Shown: positions 1-9,676 of the stretch, one piece after another
How the letters are laid out: each line of letters starts with the position of its first letter
Numbering within the stretch: position 1 is the stretch's first letter
NCBI GenBank assembly: GCA_010093515.1
Contig: MU001686.1
Span: 665,125 to 729,124 of the forward strand
Reading direction: 5' to 3'
Length of the DNA stretch: 64,000 nucleotides
Source: Lineolata rhizophorae
Taxonomy: Eukaryota > Ascomycota > Dothideomycetes > Lineolatales > Lineolataceae
Notes under the pieces: model-generated
The model's input: the letters and a program-made list of their open reading frames with translations, nothing else
Database searches by the model: none
Told to the model about the DNA's origin: nothing
Program-made: the position numbers and the translations under genes

Positions 1-1
1 G

Positions 2-634
2 CTGCTCGCGCAGCTTCCGCTCACCGTGTCCCCTTTCCTCGCCCTCCCCACCGCCACCACCCTACCCTACACATACAAGCAGCTGCCCTCGACACTACCG
101 CCATCCTCGACGGGCGCCGGCGCCCCCTCCAGCGAGCCAGCCCACGCCCAATACCCCCAGCAACAGCAACAACAGCAACAACAACAGCCGCAACACCAGC
201 CACCGCCGCAGCCCCAACCCGCGGACCCGCGCCCCGCGCCGCCAAGCAAGACGCCCTACGTCACGACGCCGGGCGGGCACGCGGCGCACCCGGACGACAT
301 CGCGGCGTCGTGCCGGGCGCTGGCGGCGCACCTGGCGCGTCTGCAGGCCGAGGCGCGCGCCGCCGTCGCGCGCTGGCAGGACGCGGTCCGCGCGCGCGAC
401 GTCGCCGAGAAGCGCCGCGTCGCGCCCGGGTGGCTGGATCGCGAGGAGAGGATGCTGGTGCCGGAGCGGAGGGGGGGGCCGGAGGGGGAGGGGGAGGGGG
501 AGAGGGAGGGCGAGATGGTTGGGTTGGAAGGCGGGAGGGAGGTGGGGAGGGGGGGGGCGGAGGGAGGCGGTGAGGTCGTGAGGGATGAGGGGGAGGAGTT
601 GGATAGGGCGTTTGGGGGGTTGGGCCTGAAGTAG
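2..634 (+). CDS. Unidentified polyQ protein, C-terminal part (5' end outside window)
   Basis: The frame is open from the first bases of the window to a TAG at 632-634, so this is the C-terminal end of a longer protein; any start seen here (for example GTG at 26) is only internal. The visible 210 residues begin with a Pro/Ser/Thr-rich stretch, then a near-pure glutamine run (159-188), then a Pro/Gln segment. A more ordered part follows, with the motif TPYVTTPGG and an Ala/Arg-rich amphipathic helix containing Cys, then APGWLD. The tail is Gly/Glu/Arg-rich and low in complexity. The conserved-looking middle suggests a real fungal protein, but I do not recognise the family. It converges with the minus-strand WD40 gene downstream. 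Confidence 0.6.
   Translation: MLAQLPLTVSPFLALPTATTLPYTYKQLPSTLPPSSTGAGAPSSEPAHAQYPQQQQQQQQQQPQHQPPPQPQPADPRPAPPSKTPYVTTPGGHAAHPDDIAASCRALAAHLARLQAEARAAVARWQDAVRARDVAEKRRVAPGWLDREERMLVPERRGGPEGEGEGEREGEMVGLEGGREVGRGGAEGGGEVVRDEGEELDRAFGGLGLK
159..188 (+). repeat. CAA/CAG glutamine-codon repeat
   Basis: A mixed CAG/CAA run encodes about ten glutamines inside the partial protein at the left edge. Mixed codons usually slow slippage compared with a pure CAG run. Confidence 0.8.
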
Positions 635-1158
635 GGGATGCGGGGAGGGGGGAAAATGCATTGCCCTTTCTACGTGATACGGCTCAGCTTGGCTTGGCTC
701 TTCGAGGTTTTACGGCGTTGGAGGCTTTCCTTCTAGTTTTGATATATGCGGAGTTGGCGTCCTTCCTGGCGGCCGAGAATGCATCGACCTGATCTTCGTA
801 CTTGATTTTAGGGTAGATACTAGTCGTAGACGAACCCGCCGCTGCTAGTCAGAGTAGAGGCTAGCTGCAGCGTGAGTTGCTTTCTAGGTCCTACGATGGT
901 TCATTATAGAGGTACATTTATGGTGGCTAATAACCCCAGACGCGCATGACGGCTTACTCGATTACGGGATCATGTCATCGACTACCTTCGCATTCAACTA
1001 ACCCTGTACTCACCACGTCACGAAGCGCAGTTGCAATTTCACTCAAGGAAGGCTTCATTCGAACTCATCGAAGCAGCGTCTTAAATAACCTATTGCTGCC
1101 GCGCGCAGTTCCGTTTCCGGGATCCTGCAGTCATCGGTCATCTCAGGAGCGGGCCTCG
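635..1158. other. Convergent intergenic spacer
   Basis: About 520 bp between two convergent genes. It should hold both 3' UTRs. I see no coding signal; an open frame at 946-1407 on the plus strand is antisense to the WD40 gene and is a shadow. Confidence 0.6.
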
Positions 1159-1758
1159 TCAGGCTCCTCCAGCATCGCCCCACACGACCACATTTCCTGC
1201 ATAGGCAGAAACAAAAGCTCATTAGCCACGTCCGACCCCAGAAGCAAGACCGTAACAAAAATATCAACACAAAGATGGAGAACAAGACTCACCATCACCA
1301 CCGGCGCTCACCCATTCCCTCCTGGCCGGACAAAATGCCACGGCGCTAACCACACTCCTCTTGGCGCTCTTCCTGCCCGCCTCGTCGGCCGCCGCCCCCC
1401 TCTCTAACCCGCCCTCTGCGTGCCTCAGCACATACTTCGGCCTGGACCCATCCATGACGTCCCAGACGGCGACGACGCCGTTCTCGCTGCCGCTGAGGAC
1501 GACGTTTTCGTCGCAGCCGAGCGCGGAGCGCACGCGGTACGAGGTGTTTTGGAAGAGGTGCGGGGAGTCGGAGGAGGTGGTGTAGGCTTGGAGGAGCTTG
1601 CCGGAGGCACGGTCGAGGAGGCGGAGGGTGGAGTCGAGCGAGGAGACGAGGAGGGACTCGGCGCGTTTGGTGGGGGTGAGGGAGGTCACTGGGTCTGTTT
1701 TGCGGGTTGGGGTTTAGTTGGGAGTGGAGACGGTTTGGAGGCCGAAGGGGTGGTATGG

Positions 1759-1830
<72 letters not shown>

Positions 1831-2591
1831 GGGGGGAGATGGAGGGACTCACGCCCAATGACATCCACCGTCAACTCCCCCATGCGCACATCGTAAGTCC
1901 GCACCCGCCCATCCACGCTCGCCGCCACAATGTCCGCGCCCACCACCCTCACCGCCGACACCGAGTCCCTCGCCTCGCCCAGACACATCATCTCCCGGCC
2001 GCCCTGGGCCCGCACGTCCCAGAGCCGCACCGTGCCATCGTAGCTGCCCGACACGAGCACGCCGTCCCCCTCGCCGCCGAACGCGCACGCGTTGACCCGC
2101 GCCGCGTGGCCCCGGAAGCGCCGCAAGGTGGCGCCCGACGCGACGTCCCAGAGGAGGACGGCGCGGTCGCCGCCCACGGAGGCGAAGCGCGCGTTGTCGG
2201 CGGAGACGGACAGGTCGAGCACGTCGTAGCCGTGCGCCGAGTAGGTCTGGATCAGGGCGGAGGAGGTGGAGGCGCGGGCCGGGTTGAAGAGGCGGATCGT
2301 GCGGTCCGAGGAGCCGGTCAGGAGCTGTGTTGTGGCGGGTAGGTTCGGGTCAGCGAGACAGAACGTGGTTTGGACTGGGCCGGGAAACGTACATATTGCG
2401 CCAGGCCGGCGCTGTAGGTCACGGCGTGGACGGAGCCTGGGTGTTCCTCATCGTCGCTGTTTTAGAGAAGCAATGTCTTGAAGATGGTGCCCGGGGCAGT
2501 GGGCTTGGTGGGTCGGGCGAGGGCGCGGCTCACCGTTGTGGCCCGTCAGGACGCCGAGGCGGTCCCGCGGGAAGTCTTCTTGTGTCGCCAT
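1159..2591 (-). CDS. WD40 protein, WDR83/MORG1-like
   Basis: Five exons join cleanly: 2591-2534, 2436-2393, 2324-1853, 1694-1293 and 1196-1159, giving 337 residues (human WDR83 is 315). All introns are GT-AG with GTGAGC/GTACGT/GTGAGT donors. The product is a run of WD40 blades: it starts MATQEDFPRD, then a GH...SVHAVTYS blade, then TGSSDRTIRLFNP, ASVGGDRAVLLWD, SGSYDGTVRLWDV, ASVDGRVRTYDVR, SSLDSTLRLLDR, SGSENGVVAVWDV and a final GDGNVVVWG. The phrase SSLDSTLRLLD is characteristic of the WDR83 group. In animals WDR83 scaffolds ERK signalling and associates with the spliceosome; its role in fungi is inferred. The join between exons 3 and 4 could use a second AG six bases downstream; the one chosen gives a GHPVTSL junction as in the family. 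Confidence 0.85.
1763..1827. repeat. (GA)n dinucleotide microsatellite in a WD40-gene intron
   Basis: About 32 uninterrupted GA units lie inside intron 3 (1695-1852) of the WDR83-like gene. On the transcribed strand this is a (TC)n polypyrimidine run ahead of the acceptor. Confidence 0.95.
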
Positions 2592-3724
2592 GACGATGGA
2601 GACTTATGATGAGTATTACGACGACGACGATGACGGCGGAGCGGCGGAGGGCGAGAGCAACGGCACGAACGCTGACCGACGTCTCCCTCGCTACGTCATG
2701 CAGGCCTGGTGTGTGCGGTCGCGCGCGAGTGTTTTGAGCGTCGCTGACTCTGGCGACAAATCCGGAGGCGGTGGCTGCTGAGCATATGTAGTGGCATGGA
2801 CATTGTTTGGGTGGTGGTGATGGTGTAGGGGGAAGCGCTTGGTACCTGCAAGGTGCGGAAGGCTGATGGGAGCCGAGGATATTGGCGGAGGGTTGGTCGG
2901 GAGCATTGCAACAAGAATGCACCCAGCATGCACCGCATGTAGAGCATCATCTCTCTAACAATTAGAATGGTAGCTAATTCTATCATCCAGTTGATCTCCA
3001 AAGCAACAAAAAAAGCCTACAGATTCCAGCCCAAAACTTTACGAAGAAATAAATATTACATACAGGATGCGCTGTCCACCACACAGCACGCTGTCACGTG
3101 CCCACGTGCAGCCGCGGCCTGCTAAACGGGTGCCCAAGCGAGAGGCCTCACGGTCCCTCACCTCCGCACTGTGGCACTGCACACACGCCAATGGCTGCCG
3201 CGTCGCAAGAGGACAGCCTGAGCCCGCGCATCCGGCAGCACCGGACGGTTCCCGGCCGGGGCACGGGGTGTGATAGTGGCGTCGAGGCGCCGGGGAACCG
3301 GGATGCGGCGGTGAAGACCGCGCGCCATGACTCGCGGACCGCGGCACAGCACGAGCAACACCCGCACCGCGAATCTTGCTCCGGAGTCGCCACCGACGCA
3401 GAGATAACTCAGCTGGATGTGACCGACGAGATAAACGGGGCAAACGGGACAAACTCTCGTCTCGACAAAACTTCTTCGCGTGCCGCAAACCACGCGTCGT
3501 TGCGCCGACCGCCACCACCGCGCGACGACGGCGCCAACGACGACGATAACCGCCTCCAAGGCCGTCCGCCTCGGCGACGCGTCCCCCCGCGCCCGACGAG
3601 ATGCGCCACCGCTGTCTCTGAGCCCGATCCGACTACTCTCCCCATCTCCCGCTTCGGACCCCACGTCAACTCGACGCCCAACAATCGCGACGCCCACGCC
3701 CGCCTGGTCTCGCCGCCGCTCAGG
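2592..3724. promoter_or_regulatory. Divergent promoter region, WD40 gene / checkpoint mediator
   Basis: This 1.1-kb segment separates the minus-strand WDR83-like start from the preferred start of the plus-strand Crb2-like gene. It holds two perfect CACGTG palindromes at 3095-3100 and 3103-3108, only two bases apart, as bound by bHLH regulators in fungi. A frame in phase with the downstream gene is open from 3098, so part of the region could be coding if translation begins earlier. Confidence 0.4.
3095..3108. promoter_or_regulatory. Paired CACGTG boxes
   Basis: Two perfect CACGTG palindromes separated by CC, in the divergent promoter. Such E-boxes are bound by bHLH factors of the Cbf1/Pho4/SREBP class; which factor acts here is not known. 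Confidence 0.4.
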
Positions 3725-6700
3725 ATGACGCAAACGTTCGGTGGCTTCCCCGGCGGGGACACGCAGCCCATGGACTCCCAGATCTACCGGGACTACACGG
3801 ATGCGGCGAACGGGACCAGGGGTGGACTGGACACGTCGCAGTTTGACGATGGAGAAGGGGAGGCGGACACTGGACATCTGCATGATGGGGACGAGGAAGA
3901 AGAGGATGGACATGAGGAAGAGGAGGAGCGGTTTGGACTCCTGCAACATCAACAAGATCACCATCACGGAAAATTGGGACAGTCAATCTTGCAGGAAGAA
4001 CTAGACCTAGTCGGGCAGCCTCCCGACCAACCAAGTACTGGCGGCGCGGACGACGACAACGACGCAATGAGCATTACCGACGCCGACAACGACGTCCCTC
4101 CCCGCGACACGTCCCCGCTCCTCCTCCGCTCGCCCACCCCCTCTTCCGCCCACACCCACACCCAGCAACGCCAACCACCCATGACGCCCGCCCCAGCCGT
4201 CCGCACTACCACCAAGCGCACTCGCGCCGGCCACCCCGTCATCCACCCGAGCTCCACTCCAGCGCCGCCCCGCACCATCGCCACCACCACGGCTACCGCG
4301 ACCAAGACGCCCGGTTCCGCCGGCACAACCGCCGCTTTGGGCGCCATGTTCGCCGCGTACAACGCGGGCGCGGGCGCGGGCGCGCCGGCCATACCGCTCG
4401 CGCAACTGTTCCAGGGAACGCAGGCGGGGATGTCGTCGCCGGCGGGGCCGGGGGCGGCGGCGGCTGCCGCCGCCGCCCAGGGCCAGCAGGAGGACCAGTT
4501 GAGGTCGGACCCGGTTTTTGCGCGGCCGTCGCCAGTGTTTCCTCCTAGTGCGGGCAAGGAGGGAGGAGGAGGCTGGTCGTCGCCGCTGTTCTTGAGGGCC
4601 CAGGAAGGGACAAAGGCTGGGGTGCAGACGTCGCCGACTAGCGATAAGACGGGGGGGGAAACGGGACGCGGAGCTAGGAGACCGATTGTGCTGAGCGATG
4701 CGACGACGGCGACGCCGGCGGCGCGAGGGAGCGCAGCAGCGCGCGTGCCGTCGACGTCGGAGCCGTGGGGTTGGTCTCGCGCAGCGGAGACGGAGCGGGA
4801 GCGGCGGATCGCCGAGCGTCGCGAGCTGGCGAGGCTGCCCTTGGAGGAGGATGCGCAGGACATGGACTACTTGGAAGAACATGAGATAGAAGAGCGCCTC
4901 CAGCGGAGCAGGGAGTTCCAGGAGAAGATCATGTACACCTCTGTGGGCGTGACGCCCCCACGTAGGAAGGGGAAGGAGAGCAGCAGGCGGGCCCCTAGGT
5001 ACGGAGGTAGGAGGAACCCGGAGGAGGAGGCGGAGGGGCCGGATGACGAGGCGGAATCGGCGGAGGAGCGCGAGCGAAGAAGGGCGGAAATCCATGGCAG
5101 GATCATCAACTGTCCTCTGCCTAGGGCCCTGCGCATGCTGCCGAGCAAGGTCATCGGAAACGATAGAAGCGTGTCCGCTTCGGCGCGGCGCCATCATGAA
5201 CATGATCGCCGTCCTGTCATGAGTCCGTCGCCGGCTCGCCGGAAGAAAGCTTCGGAGTCGCGACACCAGCACGTCGACTCGGAAGAGGAGGATGACGTCC
5301 AGGTGGTAACCTCCTCGGCCGAGGACCGCCTCTTTGACGCCTTCGTCAAGTCGCCCAGCGTGCCGGTCTTGGGCGCCGGCTCCCAGGCCGTCGCCGCTGC
5401 GGTCGAGGTGCCAGATACGTTGTCGCGGAATGAGACCGTCGGCGGCGCTCGAGGGTGCGAAAGCTCGCCAATCAAGAACAAAGGGAACGGGCAGGCCCGG
5501 AGGTTCTTTGGGAATGAAGCCGGCACTGGTAGGACCAGGAGGAGGACAAGGAATGACCCGGACGGGACACCCTCGTCCTTGCCGTCCGAGGACGAGGAGC
5601 CACATGACCGCGAGGCTTCCCCTTGCCAGGCGTCCGACTCGCAGACCAGCGCCATCACGGACTCGCAGGGCGACGCCGTGCCTACAGCCACTGCTGCCGA
5701 CGACGCCGAAATAGACCAACCATCCTTAATCCCAGCGTCCTCCAACGAACAAAGCGGCAATTTGACGGCGCCGCCGTGCCCAAGCCAGCAAAAGCGCCCT
5801 TACACCGCCACCCCTGCCGCCGCTGCTATCGCCAGCAGCAACAACGACAAGCCTTCCTCCTTGGCCTCGCGCTTCGACGTGATGCGCAGTAGCCCGCCGA
5901 CACTGTCGCCGCACCTGCTTCGCCGGCATGTCCGCGGTGGTAGCCGCGTTTTAACGGCGTCCGCGGCTGCCGCCGTTGCCGTCATCCCCGACTCGGAGGA
6001 AGATTTGGAGATGTCGTTGCGCACGAGCGGTGACGGGGAGGGCTCGAATCCGCGCGAAGGGCGCACGGGGAGCGGCTTGAATGCCCCGCTGGCGGACCAT
6101 GAGGCTGAAGCTGCTGATGGTGGTGGCGGCGCGTCTCGCGGGCAGGACCACCCGGACTCGTCGATCCGGAGCAATGGGGATGGGGAGAGGAGCTCGGTCG
6201 GCAAACGGCAAGGGCATTCGCATAGCACGGGCGCTGGGACCGGTACCGGGTCGCGCTTCGACACGGCGGGGACGCACCAGACGGCGTCAGAGGCAGAGCG
6301 GGAGACCAAGCACGACAGAAGCGGGAGCAGGCACGGCGAAGATGATGACGACGAAGACATCAACCCCCACCCGTCCAAGCGTGCGCGCCTAACGACCGTC
6401 AGTCCCGCGAAGCCCCACCACGCCTCGCAGCAGCCGCCCTTCCGCCAGGACAGTAGCCTCAAAGGCTTTGCCGAGATCGCGGCGGGGTCCGACTCGCAGC
6501 CGGCCGTCGCGGACCTGGTCGACGACAGCATGCTCAACCTCGTGACGAGCGAAGAGAGGGACTTTTTGGCGGTGACGTCGAGTTCGGCCCCGCGCGGAGC
6601 GGGGTTTGGGCGTAGAGGGAAGGGGAGGGCGAGGGTGAGGGCGTATGGGGGCAGGAGGGAGAGGAGTAAAGGTTGGGAGACGAAGGCGGGTCCAATAAGA

Positions 6701-9676
6701 CTGCATGCGCCGAACACGCCGGATGTGTCGGCATCGCGGGCAAAGGACGCGGATGAGGATGTGGAGATGCATGAAGCAGACGATCAGAACCCAGTTAGTG
6801 AGGTGCCAAATGAACCACCCGGCGAGGCCGTGGAAGATGCGAATCGATCCGAGGAGGGCGAACCGCCAACACCGCGCGCGCCGGCCGAGAGGAAAGGGAC
6901 GAGGGCTTTGATTCAGAGTAGAGCAGCTCCTCAGAAACAGGGCCAGCTTGTACGTCCTAGGCGGGTTTTTGCTAGAAAGTCCGCTGCCCTGCCGATCGAA
7001 CAGAAAGATAGGGAGGCGTCGCCCGAGCCGCGGCGCGCGGAGAGCCGCAGGAATGTGGAACAGTATGGTGGCAGGAAGGAACGAAGCAGGGAACCGCTTG
7101 CGCCGGTCCAGATATCACCTACTGGGGCGCCTACTACGTCGAACAGCGGCGGGCAAATTGCGGAAGCTCGTGAACAGACGGCGGATGCGAACGAGCTGGG
7201 TGACTCTTCCGAGCGTGGAGCAAATCGACGCGAGGATGACCCGGCGGCACACCAGGGCAGAGAGCAGTCTGTAGAGGGAGACTATAGGAACGAGTCGAGC
7301 ACGGTAAAGACTGGCAAGCTTGTCCGGCCTTCACGGAAGTCTAGGAAAAAGGGAAAAGGGCCGTTTTGGCAGCCTACTGAGACCCAGGGAACGTTTTCTC
7401 TGCCGCGGGGTGAGCCAATGGATGTGGACACGAAGGACGGTCCGGACGATGGGGCAGTGCCTCTGAAAACGAAGTCTCGGTCCCCTGAAAAGAGTCGGAA
7501 GAACGCACAGCCGCTGGAGGACGCTCGAGAACGCGCAGTTCAAGAACAGCAACTGAAACCTGCGGGGAATCGTGGGGAAGAGCTGGATGAGGAGCCGACG
7601 ATTTCGAACAAAGCAGACGCTCCCAAGCCGGAGGAAGATGGCTCTGAGCCGCCTAGCAGACCTGGTAGGAAACACCAGCAGCAGAGATCCAGGAGGGCGT
7701 CGTCCAGGAGTAAGCTCTCTTCGGATCGTGAGAATCACCGCGCTCCTGGGGTCGCCGAGACGTCGCTTCAGCGCAGGCCAGAGGAGCATGGAGCGGCAAA
7801 CCGACCGTCGGAGCCTGTGAGACCGTCGCCGTTGCGGCACGTTGAGATGCCTGGCTCGAGACGCAATTCTCCTGGTGGAGCTGACCCAGGCGCGGAATCG
7901 GACGGACAATCTGCAGTCGTTCCCACTCGGGTCTTTGCGCTCTTTCGTGGAGGCAGCAACAATTCGTACTACCCCGCGACGTGGCTCAACGCCACGGATT
8001 CGAGCACGTACCGGGTGCGCTTCGACGACGGGACTGTCAGCCTGCTAGACAACAGGAACGTGTGCCGTCTAGAGTTGAGGAATGGCGATGTCGTTAAGGT
8101 CGACTTGCCCAAGATGCGGACGAGCATGCACATTGTGAAGGGCTTCAAGGACAAGGAAGATGAGGACGAGACGGAGATCAATGAGGATTTGTTTCCTATG
8201 ACTGACATCTACGGTCACAACACGGTCGTTCTACAGCCAAAGCCGAGGGTGAACCGAGAAGGCGCCCAAGGGCGTCAAGCTGAGGGATTAAACAATACCG
8301 TGGAGGTGCCGGTGTCAAGCATCTACGTTACAAACAGCATGCGGTCTCACTTCTTTGGACGCTCCTTCACCTGCCCCAGTGCGGGAACCAAGCGAAACCC
8401 GCTCGCTCTACCTTCGACTCCCGGCACTCCTGGCTCTCGTTCGCGCCGCGCGGCCAACACCAGCCACTTGCACCCGGCGGCCACTAAGCCGGCAACCAGC
8501 AAGGTGACGCCATCTGCGGCACCGAGCAGCAGGAGCGGAGGAACAGGTCTTTTCCGCAAAATGGCGTTCGTAGCGACGTTCACGGACTCGGACGACCGCA
8601 CGCGCGTCTCGCGGTTGATCGTCGAACACGGCGGCACGCTCCTTGAACGAGGGTTCGACCAGCTCTTCAACGTGCCGGGTGATACGGTCAGAGATGAGGA
8701 CAGCGACGAGGATGACGATAAGCAAGACTGGGCCTCCAGTGAGAACGAGGACGAAGACGAGGGCTCTATCGCCGAAGTAACCACTCCAAGCCGCAACCGT
8801 CAGGCCCGCCCCAGCGGATCCCGAGCCACGCGGTCCCCTTCTTCATCGAGGGCTCCCTCTTCGTCGTCCTCGTCCTCGTCCTCGTCTGCCTCCTCTCCCA
8901 CGGCGTCCGGCTTCAGCCTCACGCCTTTCGCCCGCACCCTCGGCTTCACCTGCCTCATCGCCAACAAGCACAGCCGCACCCGCAAGTACCTCCAGGCGCT
9001 CGCGCTCGGCCTACCTTGCCTCGCCGCCCGTTGGGTCGACGACTGTGTCTCCCGCCGCCGCCTCCTGCCCTGCGAGTGCTACCTGCTGCCGGCGGGCGAG
9101 TCGGCCTTCCTGCACGGCGCCGTGCGCAGCAGCTGCGTGCCCGCGCCGGGGCTGCTGCCGCCGCTGCCGCCGGGAAGCGGCGATGCGGGCGCGGCGGCTA
9201 GGAAGGGCGCCTTCGCCGAGGCCGTCGCGTCCAGGAGGCTCCTGCTCGCGGGGAAGCGCGTCCTGCTGCTGACGGGCAGGGGCAAGGTCGCCGAGGAGCG
9301 CGCCTGGTACCTCTGGCTGACGCACGTGCTGGGCGCTAGGAGCGTGCGGCGCGTGAGAGACATGGCCGACGTGAGGGAGGCGTTGGGCCCCGTCGCGAGT
9401 TCTAGCACTGGTGGTGGCGGTGGTGGTGGCGACGCGAAGAAGCTGGCGCGCTGGGACTGGATCTACGTCGACGGGGACGACGTCCAGGCGTTTAGGAATG
9501 CGCTCTTTGGCAGTGCGGCCGGGGCTGGGGCAAGGAAGAAGGCTGGTGGCGGGACCGCGACCGGTGGTGATGGCGCTCAGCTGCTGGCCGGGGGCGATCG
9601 GACTGTGCCGAAGATCGTAGGGAGGGAGTACATTGTGCAGAGTTTGATTCTGGGGGCCTTGGTGGATGAGTGGTAG
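3725..9676 (+). CDS. crb2: DNA-damage checkpoint mediator, Crb2/Rad9/53BP1 type
   Basis: A single open frame of 1983 residues from ATG 3725. The N-terminus has the SQ/TQ-rich motif GGDTQPMDSQ, expected of a Mec1/ATR-Tel1/ATM target, and further SQ/TQ sites are scattered through the long disordered middle. At about residues 1400-1550 a Tudor-like region begins RVFALFRGG, then YYPATWL and YRVRFDDG; in Crb2 and 53BP1 this fold binds methylated histone H4. The C-terminus has two BRCT repeats: the first from about 1607, split by an acidic/poly-Ser insert and ending in ARWVDDC; the second from about 1837 (RVLLLTG) to the last residue, ending ALVDEW. The family links ATR to Chk1/Rad53-type kinases in the nucleus. 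S. pombe Crb2 is 778 and yeast Rad9 1309 residues, so this copy is very long. The frame is open back to 3098 (209 more residues), but that extension has no conserved feature; a cryptic 5' intron ending at 3723 is possible. Confidence 0.85.
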   Translation: MTQTFGGFPGGDTQPMDSQIYRDYTDAANGTRGGLDTSQFDDGEGEADTGHLHDGDEEEEDGHEEEEERFGLLQHQQDHHHGKLGQSILQEELDLVGQPPDQPSTGGADDDNDAMSITDADNDVPPRDTSPLLLRSPTPSSAHTHTQQRQPPMTPAPAVRTTTKRTRAGHPVIHPSSTPAPPRTIATTTATATKTPGSAGTTAALGAMFAAYNAGAGAGAPAIPLAQLFQGTQAGMSSPAGPGAAAAAAAAQGQQEDQLRSDPVFARPSPVFPPSAGKEGGGGWSSPLFLRAQEGTKAGVQTSPTSDKTGGETGRGARRPIVLSDATTATPAARGSAAARVPSTSEPWGWSRAAETERERRIAERRELARLPLEEDAQDMDYLEEHEIEERLQRSREFQEKIMYTSVGVTPPRRKGKESSRRAPRYGGRRNPEEEAEGPDDEAESAEERERRRAEIHGRIINCPLPRALRMLPSKVIGNDRSVSASARRHHEHDRRPVMSPSPARRKKASESRHQHVDSEEEDDVQVVTSSAEDRLFDAFVKSPSVPVLGAGSQAVAAAVEVPDTLSRNETVGGARGCESSPIKNKGNGQARRFFGNEAGTGRTRRRTRNDPDGTPSSLPSEDEEPHDREASPCQASDSQTSAITDSQGDAVPTATAADDAEIDQPSLIPASSNEQSGNLTAPPCPSQQKRPYTATPAAAAIASSNNDKPSSLASRFDVMRSSPPTLSPHLLRRHVRGGSRVLTASAAAAVAVIPDSEEDLEMSLRTSGDGEGSNPREGRTGSGLNAPLADHEAEAADGGGGASRGQDHPDSSIRSNGDGERSSVGKRQGHSHSTGAGTGTGSRFDTAGTHQTASEAERETKHDRSGSRHGEDDDDEDINPHPSKRARLTTVSPAKPHHASQQPPFRQDSSLKGFAEIAAGSDSQPAVADLVDDSMLNLVTSEERDFLAVTSSSAPRGAGFGRRGKGRARVRAYGGRRERSKGWETKAGPIRLHAPNTPDVSASRAKDADEDVEMHEADDQNPVSEVPNEPPGEAVEDANRSEEGEPPTPRAPAERKGTRALIQSRAAPQKQGQLVRPRRVFARKSAALPIEQKDREASPEPRRAESRRNVEQYGGRKERSREPLAPVQISPTGAPTTSNSGGQIAEAREQTADANELGDSSERGANRREDDPAAHQGREQSVEGDYRNESSTVKTGKLVRPSRKSRKKGKGPFWQPTETQGTFSLPRGEPMDVDTKDGPDDGAVPLKTKSRSPEKSRKNAQPLEDARERAVQEQQLKPAGNRGEELDEEPTISNKADAPKPEEDGSEPPSRPGRKHQQQRSRRASSRSKLSSDRENHRAPGVAETSLQRRPEEHGAANRPSEPVRPSPLRHVEMPGSRRNSPGGADPGAESDGQSAVVPTRVFALFRGGSNNSYYPATWLNATDSSTYRVRFDDGTVSLLDNRNVCRLELRNGDVVKVDLPKMRTSMHIVKGFKDKEDEDETEINEDLFPMTDIYGHNTVVLQPKPRVNREGAQGRQAEGLNNTVEVPVSSIYVTNSMRSHFFGRSFTCPSAGTKRNPLALPSTPGTPGSRSRRAANTSHLHPAATKPATSKVTPSAAPSSRSGGTGLFRKMAFVATFTDSDDRTRVSRLIVEHGGTLLERGFDQLFNVPGDTVRDEDSDEDDDKQDWASSENEDEDEGSIAEVTTPSRNRQARPSGSRATRSPSSSRAPSSSSSSSSSSASSPTASGFSLTPFARTLGFTCLIANKHSRTRKYLQALALGLPCLAARWVDDCVSRRRLLPCECYLLPAGESAFLHGAVRSSCVPAPGLLPPLPPGSGDAGAAARKGAFAEAVASRRLLLAGKRVLLLTGRGKVAEERAWYLWLTHVLGARSVRRVRDMADVREALGPVASSSTGGGGGGGDAKKLARWDWIYVDGDDVQAFRNALFGSAAGAGARKKAGGGTATGGDGAQLLAGGDRTVPKIVGREYIVQSLILGALVDEW

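Noticed and set aside
4007-5719. 570-codon minus-strand frame
   Set aside because: Shadow of the checkpoint-mediator gene; composition is Arg/Pro-rich without motifs.
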